A stretch of DNA of 46,680 nt from Burkholderiales bacterium (lineage in GTDB: Bacteria > Pseudomonadota > Gammaproteobacteria > Burkholderiales > Burkholderiaceae_B): positions 1 to 46,680 of the forward strand of contig JAJTDO010000019.1 of NCBI GenBank assembly GCA_021300475.1, in the 5' to 3' direction. Shown piece by piece: positions 1 through 8,886 of this stretch. Both the position numbers and the translations under genes were made by a program. Below the pieces are notes generated by a model. That model had not been told where the DNA came from, searched no databases, and saw only the letters and a program-made list of their open reading frames with translations. The stretch's first letter is position 1. Each line of letters opens with the position of its first letter.

Positions 1-1
1 T

Positions 2-85
2 GGAGAGGAAGGCTCTGGCCGTGGTCGCAAGACCACGACGAAACCAGCCTCTGTGAAGCAGAAAGTCAGCTTTGAATCTGTTTAG
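2..85 (+). CDS. C-terminal tail of an unidentified gene (cut by the window edge)
   Basis: A reading frame is open from base 2 to a TAG at 83-85. It encodes a basic, Thr/Lys/Gly-rich tail (GRGRKTTTKPAS) ending VSFESV. Low-complexity tails of this kind occur at the ends of many bacterial proteins, phasins and DNA-binding proteins among them, and no family can be named from 27 residues. The stop lies in the same frame as the following truncated gene, only 6 bases before its first possible start. Confidence 0.35.
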   Translation, partial: GEEGSGRGRKTTTKPASVKQKVSFESV

Positions 86-91
86 GTAGAT

Positions 92-508
92 TTGAGTAGG
101 TATGACGGAACGGTGCGGGTGCTCTGGCTGTGGCACGCCATTGAAGAAAGCGAGCACAAGTCCGTGGCTTTCGATGTGTATCAGCAAACGGTGGGCAGCC
201 GCTGGGTGCTTAACAGCGAAATGGTGGTCAATACCCTGACGTTTTTCTTCTTCAGTGCGGTGCACTTCAATACACTCTACAAAACATGCCCAGAGAAAAT
301 CGGTGTCCGCGGGTTCGTGGACGGCTTGGGCTTCCTGTTCGGCAAGCAGGGGTGGCTGCGCAAGCTCACCCCTCGCTACCTGGCCTATTTCAAGGCTGAC
401 TTCCATCCGTCCAAAGTGGACTCCACATTGCTGCGCAGGCGCGTCATGAACGAGTTGGAACGCCTGACTCAGAACCCGGCGTTTGCGGCCACAGGTTCGA
501 CCCGTTGA
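92..508 (+). pseudogene. C-terminal remnant of a PF10118-type metal-dependent hydrolase
   Basis: The 138-residue frame contains LWLWHAIEESEHKSVAFDVY, with the His/Glu pattern characteristic of the predicted metal-dependent hydrolase family PF10118. Members are usually about 280-300 residues, and this motif normally sits in the second half. Here it begins at residue ~11, so roughly the first 150 residues are missing. The only start is a TTG at 92 directly after a stop in the same frame, with no convincing ribosome site. The 3' end overlaps the opposing small gene by 40 bases. I infer a truncated, probably inactive copy. Family assignment is from remembered motif similarity; the truncation is seen directly, because the N-terminal half is absent from the sequence shown. 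Confidence 0.55.
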
Positions 509-852
509 GCGGGCTTGGGCAGCTCGTTGAGTAAGTTGCGCAAACCAGTCATCAAGACATTGAACTCTCTGCCTGAAACAAGCGACTCCTCAATGTGTTT
601 GAAGGGGTGTTGCAGGCTGTCTTCGAGCGCGCCCCTGAGTTGAGCCAGATGTTGCGGCGGCACGGCTTGGTAATTGTTTTGATTCTTGATGTTTTCAATG
701 GCCATGGGCAACAGTGTCTGCAGGGCCGAGGACACTTTCAGCAACTGCTGCGGTTGCGGGCCTTCAGGTGTCTGCTTTAAAACGGAATTTAGCGAATGTC
801 CCAAACTGCTCATGGTTTGGGCGGGTGTGCGTGTATTGCTGATGTGGTTCAT
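469..852 (-). CDS. Hypothetical 127-residue protein
   Basis: I do not recognise this protein. It is soluble-looking and helix-prone, with no signal peptide or membrane segment, and is rich in Gln, Leu and Asn (LRGALEDSLQHPFKHIEESL). It starts at an ATG with a weak AAGAAAG upstream and is divergent from glcB across 255 bases, so it could have its own promoter there. Its 3' end runs 40 bases into the truncated PF10118 remnant on the other strand, which may mean that its own 3' end was moved by the same rearrangement. Whether it is real rests on length, a normal ATG start and the lack of a better candidate for these bases. Confidence 0.5.
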   Translation of the reverse strand: MNHISNTRTPAQTMSSLGHSLNSVLKQTPEGPQPQQLLKVSSALQTLLPMAIENIKNQNNYQAVPPQHLAQLRGALEDSLQHPFKHIEESLVSGREFNVLMTGLRNLLNELPKPAQRVEPVAANAGF

Positions 853-1051
853 TGCGTACGGCTTTCTTTAGGTTAAAAAACAGTGCAGCGGTTGCTACCA
901 ATGTGGAGTGACTATTTTTGGTTGTATGGTTCACCCATGCGGGTCTTTCTGCAGAGCGGTACTTTTGCAGCGCTTTTTTTCGTTTCCTCAGGGTTTGCCC
1001 GTGCCTGTCCAGATTCCTTGAGCCCTTTAATTCGATTACAATTAAAGGTTT

Positions 1052-1067
1052 ACGCCCATTTGGGCGT
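1052..1067. promoter_or_regulatory. Inverted repeat in the glcB leader
   Basis: ACGCCCA and TGGGCGT form a perfect 7-base inverted repeat around a TT centre, 41 bases before the glcB start. A TACAAT element (five of six matches to the -10 consensus) lies just upstream at 1037-1042, but no good -35 is visible. The repeat could be an operator or a 5'-UTR hairpin. It has no T-tract and so is not a terminator. Confidence 0.3.
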
Positions 1068-1107
1068 CCTGAGTCCACATTAGATCTACACTTGAGGTTT
1101 CATAAAA

Positions 1108-3297
1108 ATGACCGAACGCACCACCGTTCATGGCTTGAAAGTTGCCACTACGCTTTATCGCTTCATCGAAGAGCAGGTTTTGCCCGGTATCGGTATTGAC
1201 AGCGCAGCCTACTGGAAGGGCTTTGATGCAATCGTCAGCGATCTGGCTCCCAAGAACATTGCCTTGCTTGCGCAGCGCGACCGCATTCAGTTGGAAATGG
1301 ATGCCTGGCACAAAGCCCATCCCGGCCCCATCGCAGACATGCCTGCCTACCGCGCATTTCTGGAAAAAATCGGTTACCTGGTGCCAGCACCTGCCAACGT
1401 CAAGGCAAGCACTGCAAACGTAGACAGCGAATTGGCCCTGCAGGCCGGCCCCCAGTTGGTGGTTCCCATCTTGAATGCGCGCTATGCGCTGAACGCAGCC
1501 AACGCGCGCTGGGGTTCACTGTACGACGCCCTGTACGGCACCGATGTTATTTCCGAAGCTGGCGGTGCTGAAAAAGCAGGTGCTTATAACCCGGTTCGTG
1601 GTGCTAAGGTCATTGAATTCGCTCGCAATTTCCTCGACCAGTCTGTGCCTTTGGCTGGCGCTTCCCACAAAATTGCAACCGGCTACGCAGTTGTAGGCGG
1701 CCAGCTACAGGTCAGCCTGAACACCGGTGCCACAACCGGCCTGAGCAACGCCACACAGTTGGTGGGTTACCAAGGTGATGCAGCCGCACCCAGCTCAATC
1801 TTGCTGTGCAACAACGGCATTCATGTCGACATTCAAATCAACCGTAACACCGCCATTGGCGCCAGCGATGCCGCCGGTGTTTCCGACGTGGTGCTTGAGT
1901 CTGCGTTGTCCACCATTCTTGACCTTGAAGATTCCGTGGCCGCCGTTGATGCGGAAGACAAAGTGGTGGCCTATTCCAACTGGTTGGGCATACTGCGCGG
2001 CACACTCACAGAAACTGTTGCCAAGGGTGGTAAAACCTTCACCCGTGGCTTGAACAAAGACAGACAGTACACAGGGGCCAACGGCGAGGCCGTGACCCTG
2101 CATGGCCGCTCGCTGTTGTTCTTGCGCAATGTGGGCCACCTGATGACGAATCCGGCCATTTTGTACGGTGACAACAAGGAAATACCGGAAGGCATCATGG
2201 ATGCCATCGTCACCACCACCATTGCACTTCACGACCTGAAAGGTCTGGGCCAAAACGGCATTCGCAACAGCCGCACGGGTTCTGTGTACATCGTCAAGCC
2301 AAAAATGCACGGCCCGGCCGAAGTCGGTTTTGCCGCAGAACTGTTTGGCCGCGTTGAGCAACTGCTCGGGCTGGCAGACAGCACCGTTAAGCTGGGCATC
2401 ATGGACGAAGAGCGCCGCACCAGCGTAAACCTGAAAGCCTGCATTGCAGCGGCTGCCAGCCGCGTGGCTTTCATCAACACTGGCTTCCTGGACCGCACCG
2501 GCGACGAAATGCACACCGCCATGTATGCCGGCCCCATGATCCGCAAAGCCGACATGAAATCCAGCGCATGGATACAAGCCTATGAAAAGAACAACGTGTT
2601 GGTGGGTTTGTCTTGTGGTCTGAAAGGCCGTGCCCAGATCGGCAAGGGCATGTGGGCCATGCCTGACCTCATGGCCGCCATGCTGGAGCAAAAAATTGCG
2701 CATCCCAAGGCCGGAGCCAACACCGCCTGGGTACCCAGCCCCACCGCAGCCACCTTGCACGCCATGCACTACCATCAGGTGAGTGTGGCCGCTGTTCAGG
2801 CCGAACTGGAAAAAATCGACGCCGATGCCGAGCGCGACACCATACTGAACAGCTTGTTGCAAGTGCCAGTGACAGCAAATCCAAACTGGTCACAAGCTGA
2901 AAAGCAGCAAGAACTCGACAACAACGCACAAGGCATATTGGGTTATGTGGTGCGCTGGGTTGATCAAGGCGTGGGTTGTTCAAAAGTACCAGACATCAAC
3001 AACGTCGGCCTGATGGAAGACCGCGCCACTCTGCGCATTTCCAGTCAGCACATTGCCAATTGGCTGCAACACGGCGTGGTGACGCAAGCCATGGTCACTG
3101 AAACCATGCAGCGGATGGCTGCAGTGGTGGATGCACAAAATGCTGGCGACCCGCTCTACAAACCCATGGCCGGACATTTCGAAACCTCAGCGGCTTACAA
3201 GGCCGCCTGCGATCTCGTGTTCAAGGGCAAAGAGCAACCGGCCGGCTACACCGAGCCACTGTTGCACGCATGGCGTTTGAAGGTGAAGGCCGCCTGA
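1108..3297 (+). CDS. glcB: Malate synthase G
   Basis: This enzyme condenses glyoxylate with acetyl-CoA to give malate, in the glyoxylate/glycolate pathway in the cytoplasm. At 729 residues it matches the G isoform (about 720-730) rather than the shorter A isoform. Family hallmarks are visible in order: [11 protein letters not shown], the substrate-binding arginine in [12 protein letters not shown], the magnesium ligands in [13 protein letters not shown] and [11 protein letters not shown], and the catalytic-base aspartate in [15 protein letters not shown] near the C-terminus. It stands alone, preceded by a 255-base divergent intergenic region with an inverted repeat and followed by an intrinsic terminator, so it is probably monocistronic. 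No glycolate oxidase or isocitrate lyase genes lie next to it. Base composition is like that of the neighbouring core genes. Confidence 0.97.
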   Translation: MTERTTVHGLKVATTLYRFIEEQVLPGIGIDSAAYWKGFDAIVSDLAPKNIALLAQRDRIQLEMDAWHKAHPGPIADMPAYRAFLEKIGYLVPAPANVKASTANVDSELALQAGPQLVVPILNARYALNAANARWGSLYDALYGTDVISEAGGAEKAGAYNPVRGAKVIEFARNFLDQSVPLAGASHKIATGYAVVGGQLQVSLNTGATTGLSNATQLVGYQGDAAAPSSILLCNNGIHVDIQINRNTAIGASDAAGVSDVVLESALSTILDLEDSVAAVDAEDKVVAYSNWLGILRGTLTETVAKGGKTFTRGLNKDRQYTGANGEAVTLHGRSLLFLRNVGHLMTNPAILYGDNKEIPEGIMDAIVTTTIALHDLKGLGQNGIRNSRTGSVYIVKPKMHGPAEVGFAAELFGRVEQLLGLADSTVKLGIMDEERRTSVNLKACIAAAASRVAFINTGFLDRTGDEMHTAMYAGPMIRKADMKSSAWIQAYEKNNVLVGLSCGLKGRAQIGKGMWAMPDLMAAMLEQKIAHPKAGANTAWVPSPTAATLHAMHYHQVSVAAVQAELEKIDADAERDTILNSLLQVPVTANPNWSQAEKQQELDNNAQGILGYVVRWVDQGVGCSKVPDINNVGLMEDRATLRISSQHIANWLQHGVVTQAMVTETMQRMAAVVDAQNAGDPLYKPMAGHFETSAAYKAACDLVFKGKEQPAGYTEPLLHAWRLKVKAA

Positions 3298-3324
3298 CGC
3301 CTGTTTTGGTTTCATGCGTAAAAG

Positions 3325-3347
3325 ACGGCGCCTGCGGGCGCCGTTTT
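3325..3347 (+). terminator. Intrinsic terminator after glcB
   Basis: A perfect 8-base GC-rich stem (ACGGCGCC with GGCGCCGT) closes a 4-base loop and is followed by TTTT. It begins 27 bases after the glcB stop. Confidence 0.85.
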
Positions 3348-3401
3348 CATTGGTGCGAAATATGTTAAAAAGAGCGTGATGACCTTATTTCCCAATCGCC
3401 C

Positions 3402-4154
3402 ATGAAAATTGCCTTTCTGTCTGACATTCACAGCAATATCCATGCAATGGAGGCTTGCCTTGAAGATGCCCGGGAAAAAGGTGCCGAACAAATCGCCATT
3501 CTGGGCGATCTGGTGGGCTACGGTGCATTTCCCACGGAAGTCACGCAGCGCTGCATGCAATTGCAAGGCGAGGGCGCCATTGTATTGCGCGGCAACCATG
3601 AAGAAATGGCGGTAGACCCGCCAGACGACCTTTCAACCTACGCGGCACTGACGTCCCACTGGACGCACCGGCATTTGTCGGGCTCCAACAGGAACTGGCT
3701 GGCGCAATTGCCGCTGACCGCCCAGATTGAATCTGTTTACATGGTGCATGCCAGCGCCGATGCGCCTGAAAAATGGCGCTACGTGAATGTGCCTCAAGTG
3801 GCGCAGGCCAGTTTGCAGGCCGCAGCCAACCTGCCGGATGTGCGCTATGTTTTTGGCGGGCATGTTCACCACCAAATGCTCTACTACCTGGGCAGTGGCC
3901 GTGGGTTGATGCGCTTTGACCCCACCCCGGGGGTGTTTATTCCGGTGCCTTCACACCGCCATTGGCTGGCCACGGTGGGTTCTGTCGGGCAACCGCGCGA
4001 CGCAGACCCAAGGGCGGCCTACGCATTTCTCGACACCCGCAGCAAGCAGCTCACGTTTCACCGCATCGACTACGACCACACCGAGGCTGCGTACGCCGTT
4101 CGCGCAGCCGGTTTGCCAGAAATACTGGCTCACCGTTTGGAGACCGGGCGATGA
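3402..4154 (+). CDS. Calcineurin-like metallophosphoesterase (YfcE/MJ0936 type)
   Basis: This 250-residue protein has the full metallophosphoesterase set: SDIHSN (D8, H10), GDLVGYG (D36), GNHEE (N65, H66) and GGHVHH (~152-157). These residues bind the two metal ions of the active site. The compact length without signal peptide points to a cytoplasmic phosphodiesterase or phosphatase of the MJ0936/YfcE type. Some relatives act on phosphoproteins or cyclic nucleotides, so the substrate cannot be named. The stop overlaps the start of the kinase gene by four bases (ATGA), so the two are translationally coupled. That pairing suggests, but does not prove, opposing activities on shared targets. Confidence 0.9.
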   Translation: MKIAFLSDIHSNIHAMEACLEDAREKGAEQIAILGDLVGYGAFPTEVTQRCMQLQGEGAIVLRGNHEEMAVDPPDDLSTYAALTSHWTHRHLSGSNRNWLAQLPLTAQIESVYMVHASADAPEKWRYVNVPQVAQASLQAAANLPDVRYVFGGHVHHQMLYYLGSGRGLMRFDPTPGVFIPVPSHRHWLATVGSVGQPRDADPRAAYAFLDTRSKQLTFHRIDYDHTEAAYAVRAAGLPEILAHRLETGR

Positions 4155-5590
4155 ACAAGGTTCAAGCAGGCGATGTTGTGGATGGTTTTCTCATTGAAGC
4201 GTTTGCGCACACCGGTGGCATGGCCAGGGTGGCCAAGGTCCGCTATGCCAACCAGACGCCGGAACCCTTTCCCATGGTCATGAAAATTCCGCGCATGTCT
4301 TTGGGCGACGGTGCAGAAAACATTGTGGGTTTTGAAATAGAGTTGCAAATATTGCGCGCCGTGCAAGGCAAGCATGTGCCGCGTTTTGTGGCCGCAGGCG
4401 ACATTGAAACCTTGCCTTATTTGGTGATGGAGTGGGTGGAGGGACAATCGCTGCAGCAAATTCTGGATGATGCGGAAGATACTGCAACCCGCCCGGCACT
4501 GGAAAAAGTGGTTGCATTGGGCAAGGGCATGGCCAAGGCTGCCCATAGCCTCCACAAGCAGAACGTTTGTCATCTGGACTTAAAGCCCGCAAACATGCTG
4601 CTAAAGCCCGACAATACCGTGGTGATGCTTGATTTCGGGCTGTCTTACCATGCGTTGTTTCCTGATCTAATGGCCGAAGAATTGCGCAAGGCGGTGGGCT
4701 CACCGGCCTGGATGGCGCCTGAACAAGTGGTGGGCGTGCGGGGCGATCCGCGCAGCGATATTTTTGCCATCGGCGTCATTCTTTATGAGTTGGTCACGGG
4801 CCGTTTGCCTTTCGGCAACCCCACCACCAAAGGCGGCTTGCGCCAAAGAATGTGGATGGCCCCGCGGCCCCCGCGTTCGCTTCAGCCGGAAACCCCCGAG
4901 TGGCTGCAAGAAATCATTCTCCGGTGTTTGTCGCCTGAAGCGGAGAATCGCTACCCGTCTGCCGCCCACCTGTTGTTTGATCTCACCCACCCTGATCAGG
5001 TGAAAATTACCGACTTGGGTTCAAAAATTGAGCCTGTGGGTTTATGGAAAACCTTCAAGCGCTGGGTACGTGCCGCTGGCATGGAATACACGCCCAGCCC
5101 GTTGCCTGCCAGACAAATTGAAGATGTACCGATTGTTTTGGTGGCCATTCCGCACAAGGATGTTACCGATGCCACCCTGTTTGCGTTGCGACAGTCTACC
5201 CAACGGGTGCTGGGCTTGCGACCTGGTGCGCGCTTGGGCGTGGTGACCGTAATTTCCCCTGGGCAAACCAGCAACACCAAACTGGAAAAAAGTGAAATCA
5301 ATGTACACCGCCGCTATTTGGCCATGTTGCGGCACTGGGCTCAACCGTTGGCGCTGGATTCACACCATATTTCATTTCATGTGCTGGAGTCTGATGATGT
5401 GGCTGACGCTTTGTTGCGCTATGCGGAAGGTAACCAGGTCAGCGTCATTGTAATGGGGGCTGCAACCCACGGGCTACGGCTACAGCAGTTGAATGTGAAA
5501 TTGACCGTGCCCATCAAGGTGGCGATGGCCGCACCATGCACGGTTATTTTGGTGAAGCAGGATTTGCCATTTGAACATTTGGGGGTGTGA
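4151..5590 (+). CDS. Serine/threonine protein kinase fused to a universal stress protein domain
   Basis: Residues ~10-280 form a Hanks-type kinase: a degenerate glycine loop (HTGGMARV), the ATP-binding lysine in MVMKIPRM (~42), catalytic HLDLKPAN (D143), DFG at 161-163 and APE at 189-191. The usual HRD arginine is replaced by Leu, giving HLD, which occurs in some active kinases. Residues ~325-479 resemble UspA, starting VPIVLVAIPHKD and ending SVIVMGAATHG...CTVILVKQ, with an incomplete nucleotide-binding glycine pattern. No membrane segment is visible, so it is cytoplasmic. I chose the ATG that overlaps the phosphoesterase stop. Its targets are unknown; a role in stress or energy signalling is inferred from the Usp domain only. 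Confidence 0.9.
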   Translation: MNKVQAGDVVDGFLIEAFAHTGGMARVAKVRYANQTPEPFPMVMKIPRMSLGDGAENIVGFEIELQILRAVQGKHVPRFVAAGDIETLPYLVMEWVEGQSLQQILDDAEDTATRPALEKVVALGKGMAKAAHSLHKQNVCHLDLKPANMLLKPDNTVVMLDFGLSYHALFPDLMAEELRKAVGSPAWMAPEQVVGVRGDPRSDIFAIGVILYELVTGRLPFGNPTTKGGLRQRMWMAPRPPRSLQPETPEWLQEIILRCLSPEAENRYPSAAHLLFDLTHPDQVKITDLGSKIEPVGLWKTFKRWVRAAGMEYTPSPLPARQIEDVPIVLVAIPHKDVTDATLFALRQSTQRVLGLRPGARLGVVTVISPGQTSNTKLEKSEINVHRRYLAMLRHWAQPLALDSHHISFHVLESDDVADALLRYAEGNQVSVIVMGAATHGLRLQQLNVKLTVPIKVAMAAPCTVILVKQDLPFEHLGV

Positions 5591-5637
5591 ATTTCACCCG
5601 CCAAGCGGGCCTGCTCGCTGGGAAGATCAGCAAACCA

Positions 5638-6381
5638 TCAGCGGCGCGTCAGTTCGTGGCTTAAGCGGGTTAAATCTGCCGGTTTGATTTCTTGGCCTGC
5701 ACTTGCCGTCTTGATTTTTGCACGCAAATTCCGCAAATATTTACCAGTGGCATGGTCAGGTTGTAACCAAGCGAGATCTTCCCTGACTTGAGCCAACACT
5801 TGCAAGGAAACCTTGGCCCTGGAACCCATCAGTTCCTGTGCATACAGCGCCGCGTAGACATCGGCGAATACCTCGCCAGACAGCACCGTTTTCTTTTTTA
5901 TGTCCGCACCTTCTGCCAATGAAGACTCAAAGTCCGCGCAGTGGCCAATTTCATGGGCGATCGACAGTTCAGCCAAATTCATCCATTCGGACTTTTCAGC
6001 CTCATCAAAGAAGTACTTCCAATTGCCCCAACCTCTGGGGTTGCTGTTGAGCACAATGTTGCAACTGCTTGATGTTTTGCTGATGGAGACCAGTGGTGTC
6101 GCTTCGTTGCGGAAGGCAACCCGCACTTCAATGGGTTTGCGAATACCGGGTTGCAGTGTGGCCGCCATTTCGCGCGCCAGTACCTCAACCGGTTCGACCG
6201 GGAAATTCTTGGTGGTGATGGTTTGTTCGCTCGCCATATCGCCCACAAAAAGCGCGTCGGCAGGCATTTCTTCAACATTCAGCTTCGCAAGCACAAGGCA
6301 AATCAAAAAGCTCAGCGCGAACAGGAACATCGGCAAAATGACCGTGTGTTCTGTTTTCGAGAGGGCTTTGCTGCTGAGCAT
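5638..6381 (-). CDS. Membrane-anchored HExxH putative zinc metallopeptidase
   Basis: The protein of 247 residues has one hydrophobic segment (~14-32, VILPMFLFALSFLICLVLA), then a domain probably facing the periplasm. The zinc-protease motif HEIGH is at 143-147, and SGEVFADVYAALYA at ~168-181 could provide the third ligand (E170 or D174). This fits the gluzincin layout, although I cannot match it to a named family. Start: an earlier in-frame ATG at 6432 exists, but the one at 6381 has an AAGG nearby and places the membrane helix close to the N-terminus. It is convergent with the kinase gene and lies downstream of tRNA-Phe, from which a strong hairpin separates it. Confidence 0.65.
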   Translation of the reverse strand: MLSSKALSKTEHTVILPMFLFALSFLICLVLAKLNVEEMPADALFVGDMASEQTITTKNFPVEPVEVLAREMAATLQPGIRKPIEVRVAFRNEATPLVSISKTSSSCNIVLNSNPRGWGNWKYFFDEAEKSEWMNLAELSIAHEIGHCADFESSLAEGADIKKKTVLSGEVFADVYAALYAQELMGSRAKVSLQVLAQVREDLAWLQPDHATGKYLRNLRAKIKTASAGQEIKPADLTRLSHELTRR

Positions 6382-6472
6382 GGTGTGAAGCCTTGTGTGT
6401 TGAGTCAGCCTACAGACTAAGGCTGTCAGCACAAGAACTTATTCCCGAGGATGGGGAGGCGCACAAATGAGA

Positions 6473-6500
6473 AAGCCCAACTACGTAAGCAGTTGGGCTT
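6473..6500 (-). terminator. Terminator downstream of tRNA-Phe
   Basis: On the minus strand a perfect 10-base stem (AAGCCCAACT with AGTTGGGCTT) with an 8-base loop begins 8 bases after the tRNA 3' end and is followed by a short, interrupted T-rich run. It sits between the tRNA and the metallopeptidase gene. Confidence 0.8.
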
Positions 6501-6507
6501 GAATTAG

Positions 6508-6583
6508 TGGTGGCCAAGGGCGGAATCGAACCACCGACACGCGGATTTTCAATCCGCTGCTCTACCGACTGAGCTACTTGGCC
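6508..6583 (-). tRNA. tRNA-Phe (anticodon GAA)
   Basis: This is a 76-base cloverleaf on the minus strand. The acceptor stem pairs GGCCAAG with CTTGGCC and the 3' CCA is encoded. The D arm reads GCTCAGTCGGTAGAGC, the anticodon stem-loop is CGGATTGAAAATCCG with GAA at positions 34-36, and the T arm contains GGTTCGATTCC. All parts match bacterial tRNA-Phe. A hairpin terminator follows directly. Confidence 0.97.
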
Positions 6584-6803
6584 ACTTGAAGAACTCGAAG
6601 CTTTTACGAACTTTTTTTGGAGTTTTTTCATAGCTTCTTTGCCAATTCATCCGAAAACGAACCAACAAGCCCTCAACTATATCAATTTTTCCCGGAATTG
6701 CAAAATCATCAATGCGTAAGCGTGCTGCACGCAGGGCGCTTGTGTATTAGCATTGCGTTTTAATTGTGCGATATGTGGTCACATGACTTCTGTGGGTAAG
6801 CCG

Positions 6804-7985
6804 ATGTCCGAGGCATCGCAATTCGATGCTGTGGTGGTAGGTGCCGGCGTGGTGGGGTTGAGTGCCGCCATCATGTTGGCCAGGCGCGGGCTTAAACTGG
6901 CGCTGATTGCGCCTCAGGCCTTGCCGTTTGTGGCATCAACGAGCCAGCGCTTTGACCCTAGGGTGTTCGCACTGTCCAACAAGTCACAACGATTTTTAGC
7001 CGATATTCGCGCTTGGGATGCCATGCCGGAGCAACGCGTCACCCCCGTTTCTGCCATGGAGGTGTTTGGTGACGACAGCAAGGCAGCGCCGCTGCGCATG
7101 AACGCCGCGGATGTGGGCATGTCGGCGCTGACATGGATTGTGGAACAGCAGTCGCTGCTGGACGCGTTGGAGGCTGCGGCGCGCTTCACCCCCGGACTGA
7201 CCCGAATTAACGCCACAGTAAACCAACTGCAGCGCATTGAATCGGTTTGGCAGGTGCAGCATGAGGGTGGGGCGGTTTCTACGCCTTGGCTGTTTGCCGC
7301 CGATGGCGCCAACAGCCCCGTGCGTGCGGCCGCTGAGCTGGATTTTCCGGTGGAAGACTACAATGCGGAAGGGGTTGTGGGAACTTTTCGCTTGTCTGTG
7401 CCTCATAACAACGTGGCGCGGCAGTGGTTTCTAGGTTCCAGTGTGTTGGCGTTTTTGCCTTTGCCTGACAATTGTATTTCCATGGTGTGGTCCATGGACA
7501 CCCATCAGTACTACGCTTGGCAGCGCCGCAGTCCGTCTGAATGGGTAACGGCACTGGCAGCGGTGGCGCAAGGGTGTGTGGATGACGTCAGCCCCGTGTC
7601 TGAAGCACAAGGTGCGGTGATGTCTTACCCGTTGCGCCATGGTGTGGCGCCGCTGTGGTTTGCAGATGGTGTGGTTTTGTTGGGCGATGCTGCGCACCAG
7701 GTGCATCCGTTGGCAGGGCAGGGACTGAATTTGGGGGTTGAGGATGTGGTGGACCTTCAAGCGGCCTTGGACGCAAACGCCAATCGCCTAGACGACGCCT
7801 TGCTCAGAAAATGGCAGAGACAGCGCAAGTCTGAGTGTCAGCCCGTGCATTGGATGACGCACGGACTCAACGGATTGTTTCGCGTGGAGTTGCCGGGTGC
7901 GCAGTGGATTCGCAACACAGGACTTCAGTTGGTGGACCGTTTGCCGGGCTTGAAACGCTGGTTGATCTCCCAAGCCATGCGTTAG
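6804..7985 (+). CDS. UbiH/UbiF-family FAD-dependent hydroxylase
   Basis: A flavoprotein monooxygenase of about 393 residues. The FAD dinucleotide-binding motif VVVGAGVVGLSAA is at 10-22 and the second FAD motif GDAAHQVHPLAGQGLNLG is near residue 294. The latter carries the HxxxPxxGQGxNxGxxD signature of ubiquinone-biosynthesis hydroxylases, which hydroxylate the polyprenyl-benzoquinone ring at the inner membrane. Which ring position (UbiH, UbiF, UbiI or the broader UbiM type) cannot be decided from sequence by eye. I chose the ATG at 6804, preceded by GGGTAAG and placing the FAD motif at the usual distance; ATG 6783 is also possible. It is divergent from tRNA-Phe and 112 bases upstream of the dsbC-like gene in the same direction. 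Confidence 0.88.
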   Translation: MSEASQFDAVVVGAGVVGLSAAIMLARRGLKLALIAPQALPFVASTSQRFDPRVFALSNKSQRFLADIRAWDAMPEQRVTPVSAMEVFGDDSKAAPLRMNAADVGMSALTWIVEQQSLLDALEAAARFTPGLTRINATVNQLQRIESVWQVQHEGGAVSTPWLFAADGANSPVRAAAELDFPVEDYNAEGVVGTFRLSVPHNNVARQWFLGSSVLAFLPLPDNCISMVWSMDTHQYYAWQRRSPSEWVTALAAVAQGCVDDVSPVSEAQGAVMSYPLRHGVAPLWFADGVVLLGDAAHQVHPLAGQGLNLGVEDVVDLQAALDANANRLDDALLRKWQRQRKSECQPVHWMTHGLNGLFRVELPGAQWIRNTGLQLVDRLPGLKRWLISQAMR

Positions 7986-8097
7986 TGGTTGGTCTGGCGG
8001 TGCTTGTATGCGCCCTGTTTGCGTGGTGCTTGGGTTTCATTCCTCTGGTACAAATTACTTTTACGGCGACGCGGGTCGCATTTTTAAGAAAGCTTTT

Positions 8098-8886
8098 ATG
8101 CGAAGAGTTGCTGGTTACAGTGTTTTAATGAAATGTGTGAGTGTGGCTGTGGCAGCAACACTGGGCTTGGGAACTGTTGCACTGGCGCAGGCAGACGCTG
8201 CCGTTCAGCCGGTTTCAAAAGCCACGGCAGAAAAAATCAGCAAAGGCATTGAAGGTCTGATAGGCCCGGGTTACAAAGTGCAGAGCGTTTTTAAAACCAC
8301 GATTTTCGGCGGACTGTATGAGGTACGTGTGGGCGACAATTTGCTCTACACAGATGAAAACCTCAGCCATGTTTTTTCGGGCAACGTTTTTGACGGCAAA
8401 AATTTCGACAACATTACCGAAGAGCGCATCAGCAAACTGACTGCCATTCAGTTTTCTGAGTTGCCGCTTGAACTGGCTTTCAAAACCGTGAATGGCAAGG
8501 GCACACGCAAAGTTGCGGTGTTTGAAGATCCGAATTGCGGTTACTGCAAGCGCTTCAGAAAAACCTTGTCTGAGGTGGACGACACCACCATCTACACCTT
8601 TGTTGTGCCCATGCTGGGCCCAGACTCTTTGGCCAAAACCAAAGCGGTTTATTGTGCCGCAGACAAATCCAAGGTGTGGGACGACTGGATGCTTCGCAAC
8701 AAACCCTTGCCCACCGAAGCGAATTGCAAAGACGTGGTCAGCGAAAAGCTGATTGCGCTGCGCCAGAAGTTAAGCGTCACAGGTACGCCCACCAGTTTCT
8801 TCATTGACGGTAGCCGCCTGGCAGGTGCCGTGCCCAAAGATCAGTTTGAACAGAAATTGGTTGCAGCATCAAAATCAAAAAGCTGA
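8098..8886 (+). CDS. dsbC: DsbC-family periplasmic thiol:disulfide interchange protein
   Basis: The product is a 262-residue secreted protein. A basic start and hydrophobic core (CVSVAVAATLGLGTVALAQA) form a signal peptide cleaved near residue 32. A DsbC-type N-terminal dimerisation region follows (IEGLIGPGYKVQSV), then a thioredoxin-fold domain with CGYC at 147-150 and the cis-proline in GTPTS near 231. DsbC isomerises wrong disulfides in the periplasm and is kept reduced by DsbD, which is not in this window. I took the start with AAGAAAG upstream; a start at 8008 would add an unlikely N-terminal stretch. The last 12 bases overlap the 3' end of the opposing immunity-candidate gene. Confidence 0.9.
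   Translation: MRRVAGYSVLMKCVSVAVAATLGLGTVALAQADAAVQPVSKATAEKISKGIEGLIGPGYKVQSVFKTTIFGGLYEVRVGDNLLYTDENLSHVFSGNVFDGKNFDNITEERISKLTAIQFSELPLELAFKTVNGKGTRKVAVFEDPNCGYCKRFRKTLSEVDDTTIYTFVVPMLGPDSLAKTKAVYCAADKSKVWDDWMLRNKPLPTEANCKDVVSEKLIALRQKLSVTGTPTSFFIDGSRLAGAVPKDQFEQKLVAASKSKS

Noticed and set aside
1795-2862. A 355-residue minus-strand frame inside glcB
   Set aside because: It is the complement of a clear malate synthase coding region; its His/Gly-rich composition is typical of a shadow frame.
3962-4150. Upstream extension of the kinase gene within the phosphoesterase gene
   Set aside because: The extension has no domain similarity and the ATG at 4151 gives a normal kinase N-terminus with a four-base overlap.
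5591-5610. CCCGC/GCGGG hairpin after the kinase gene as a terminator
   Set aside because: The stem is only five pairs with no following T-tract.
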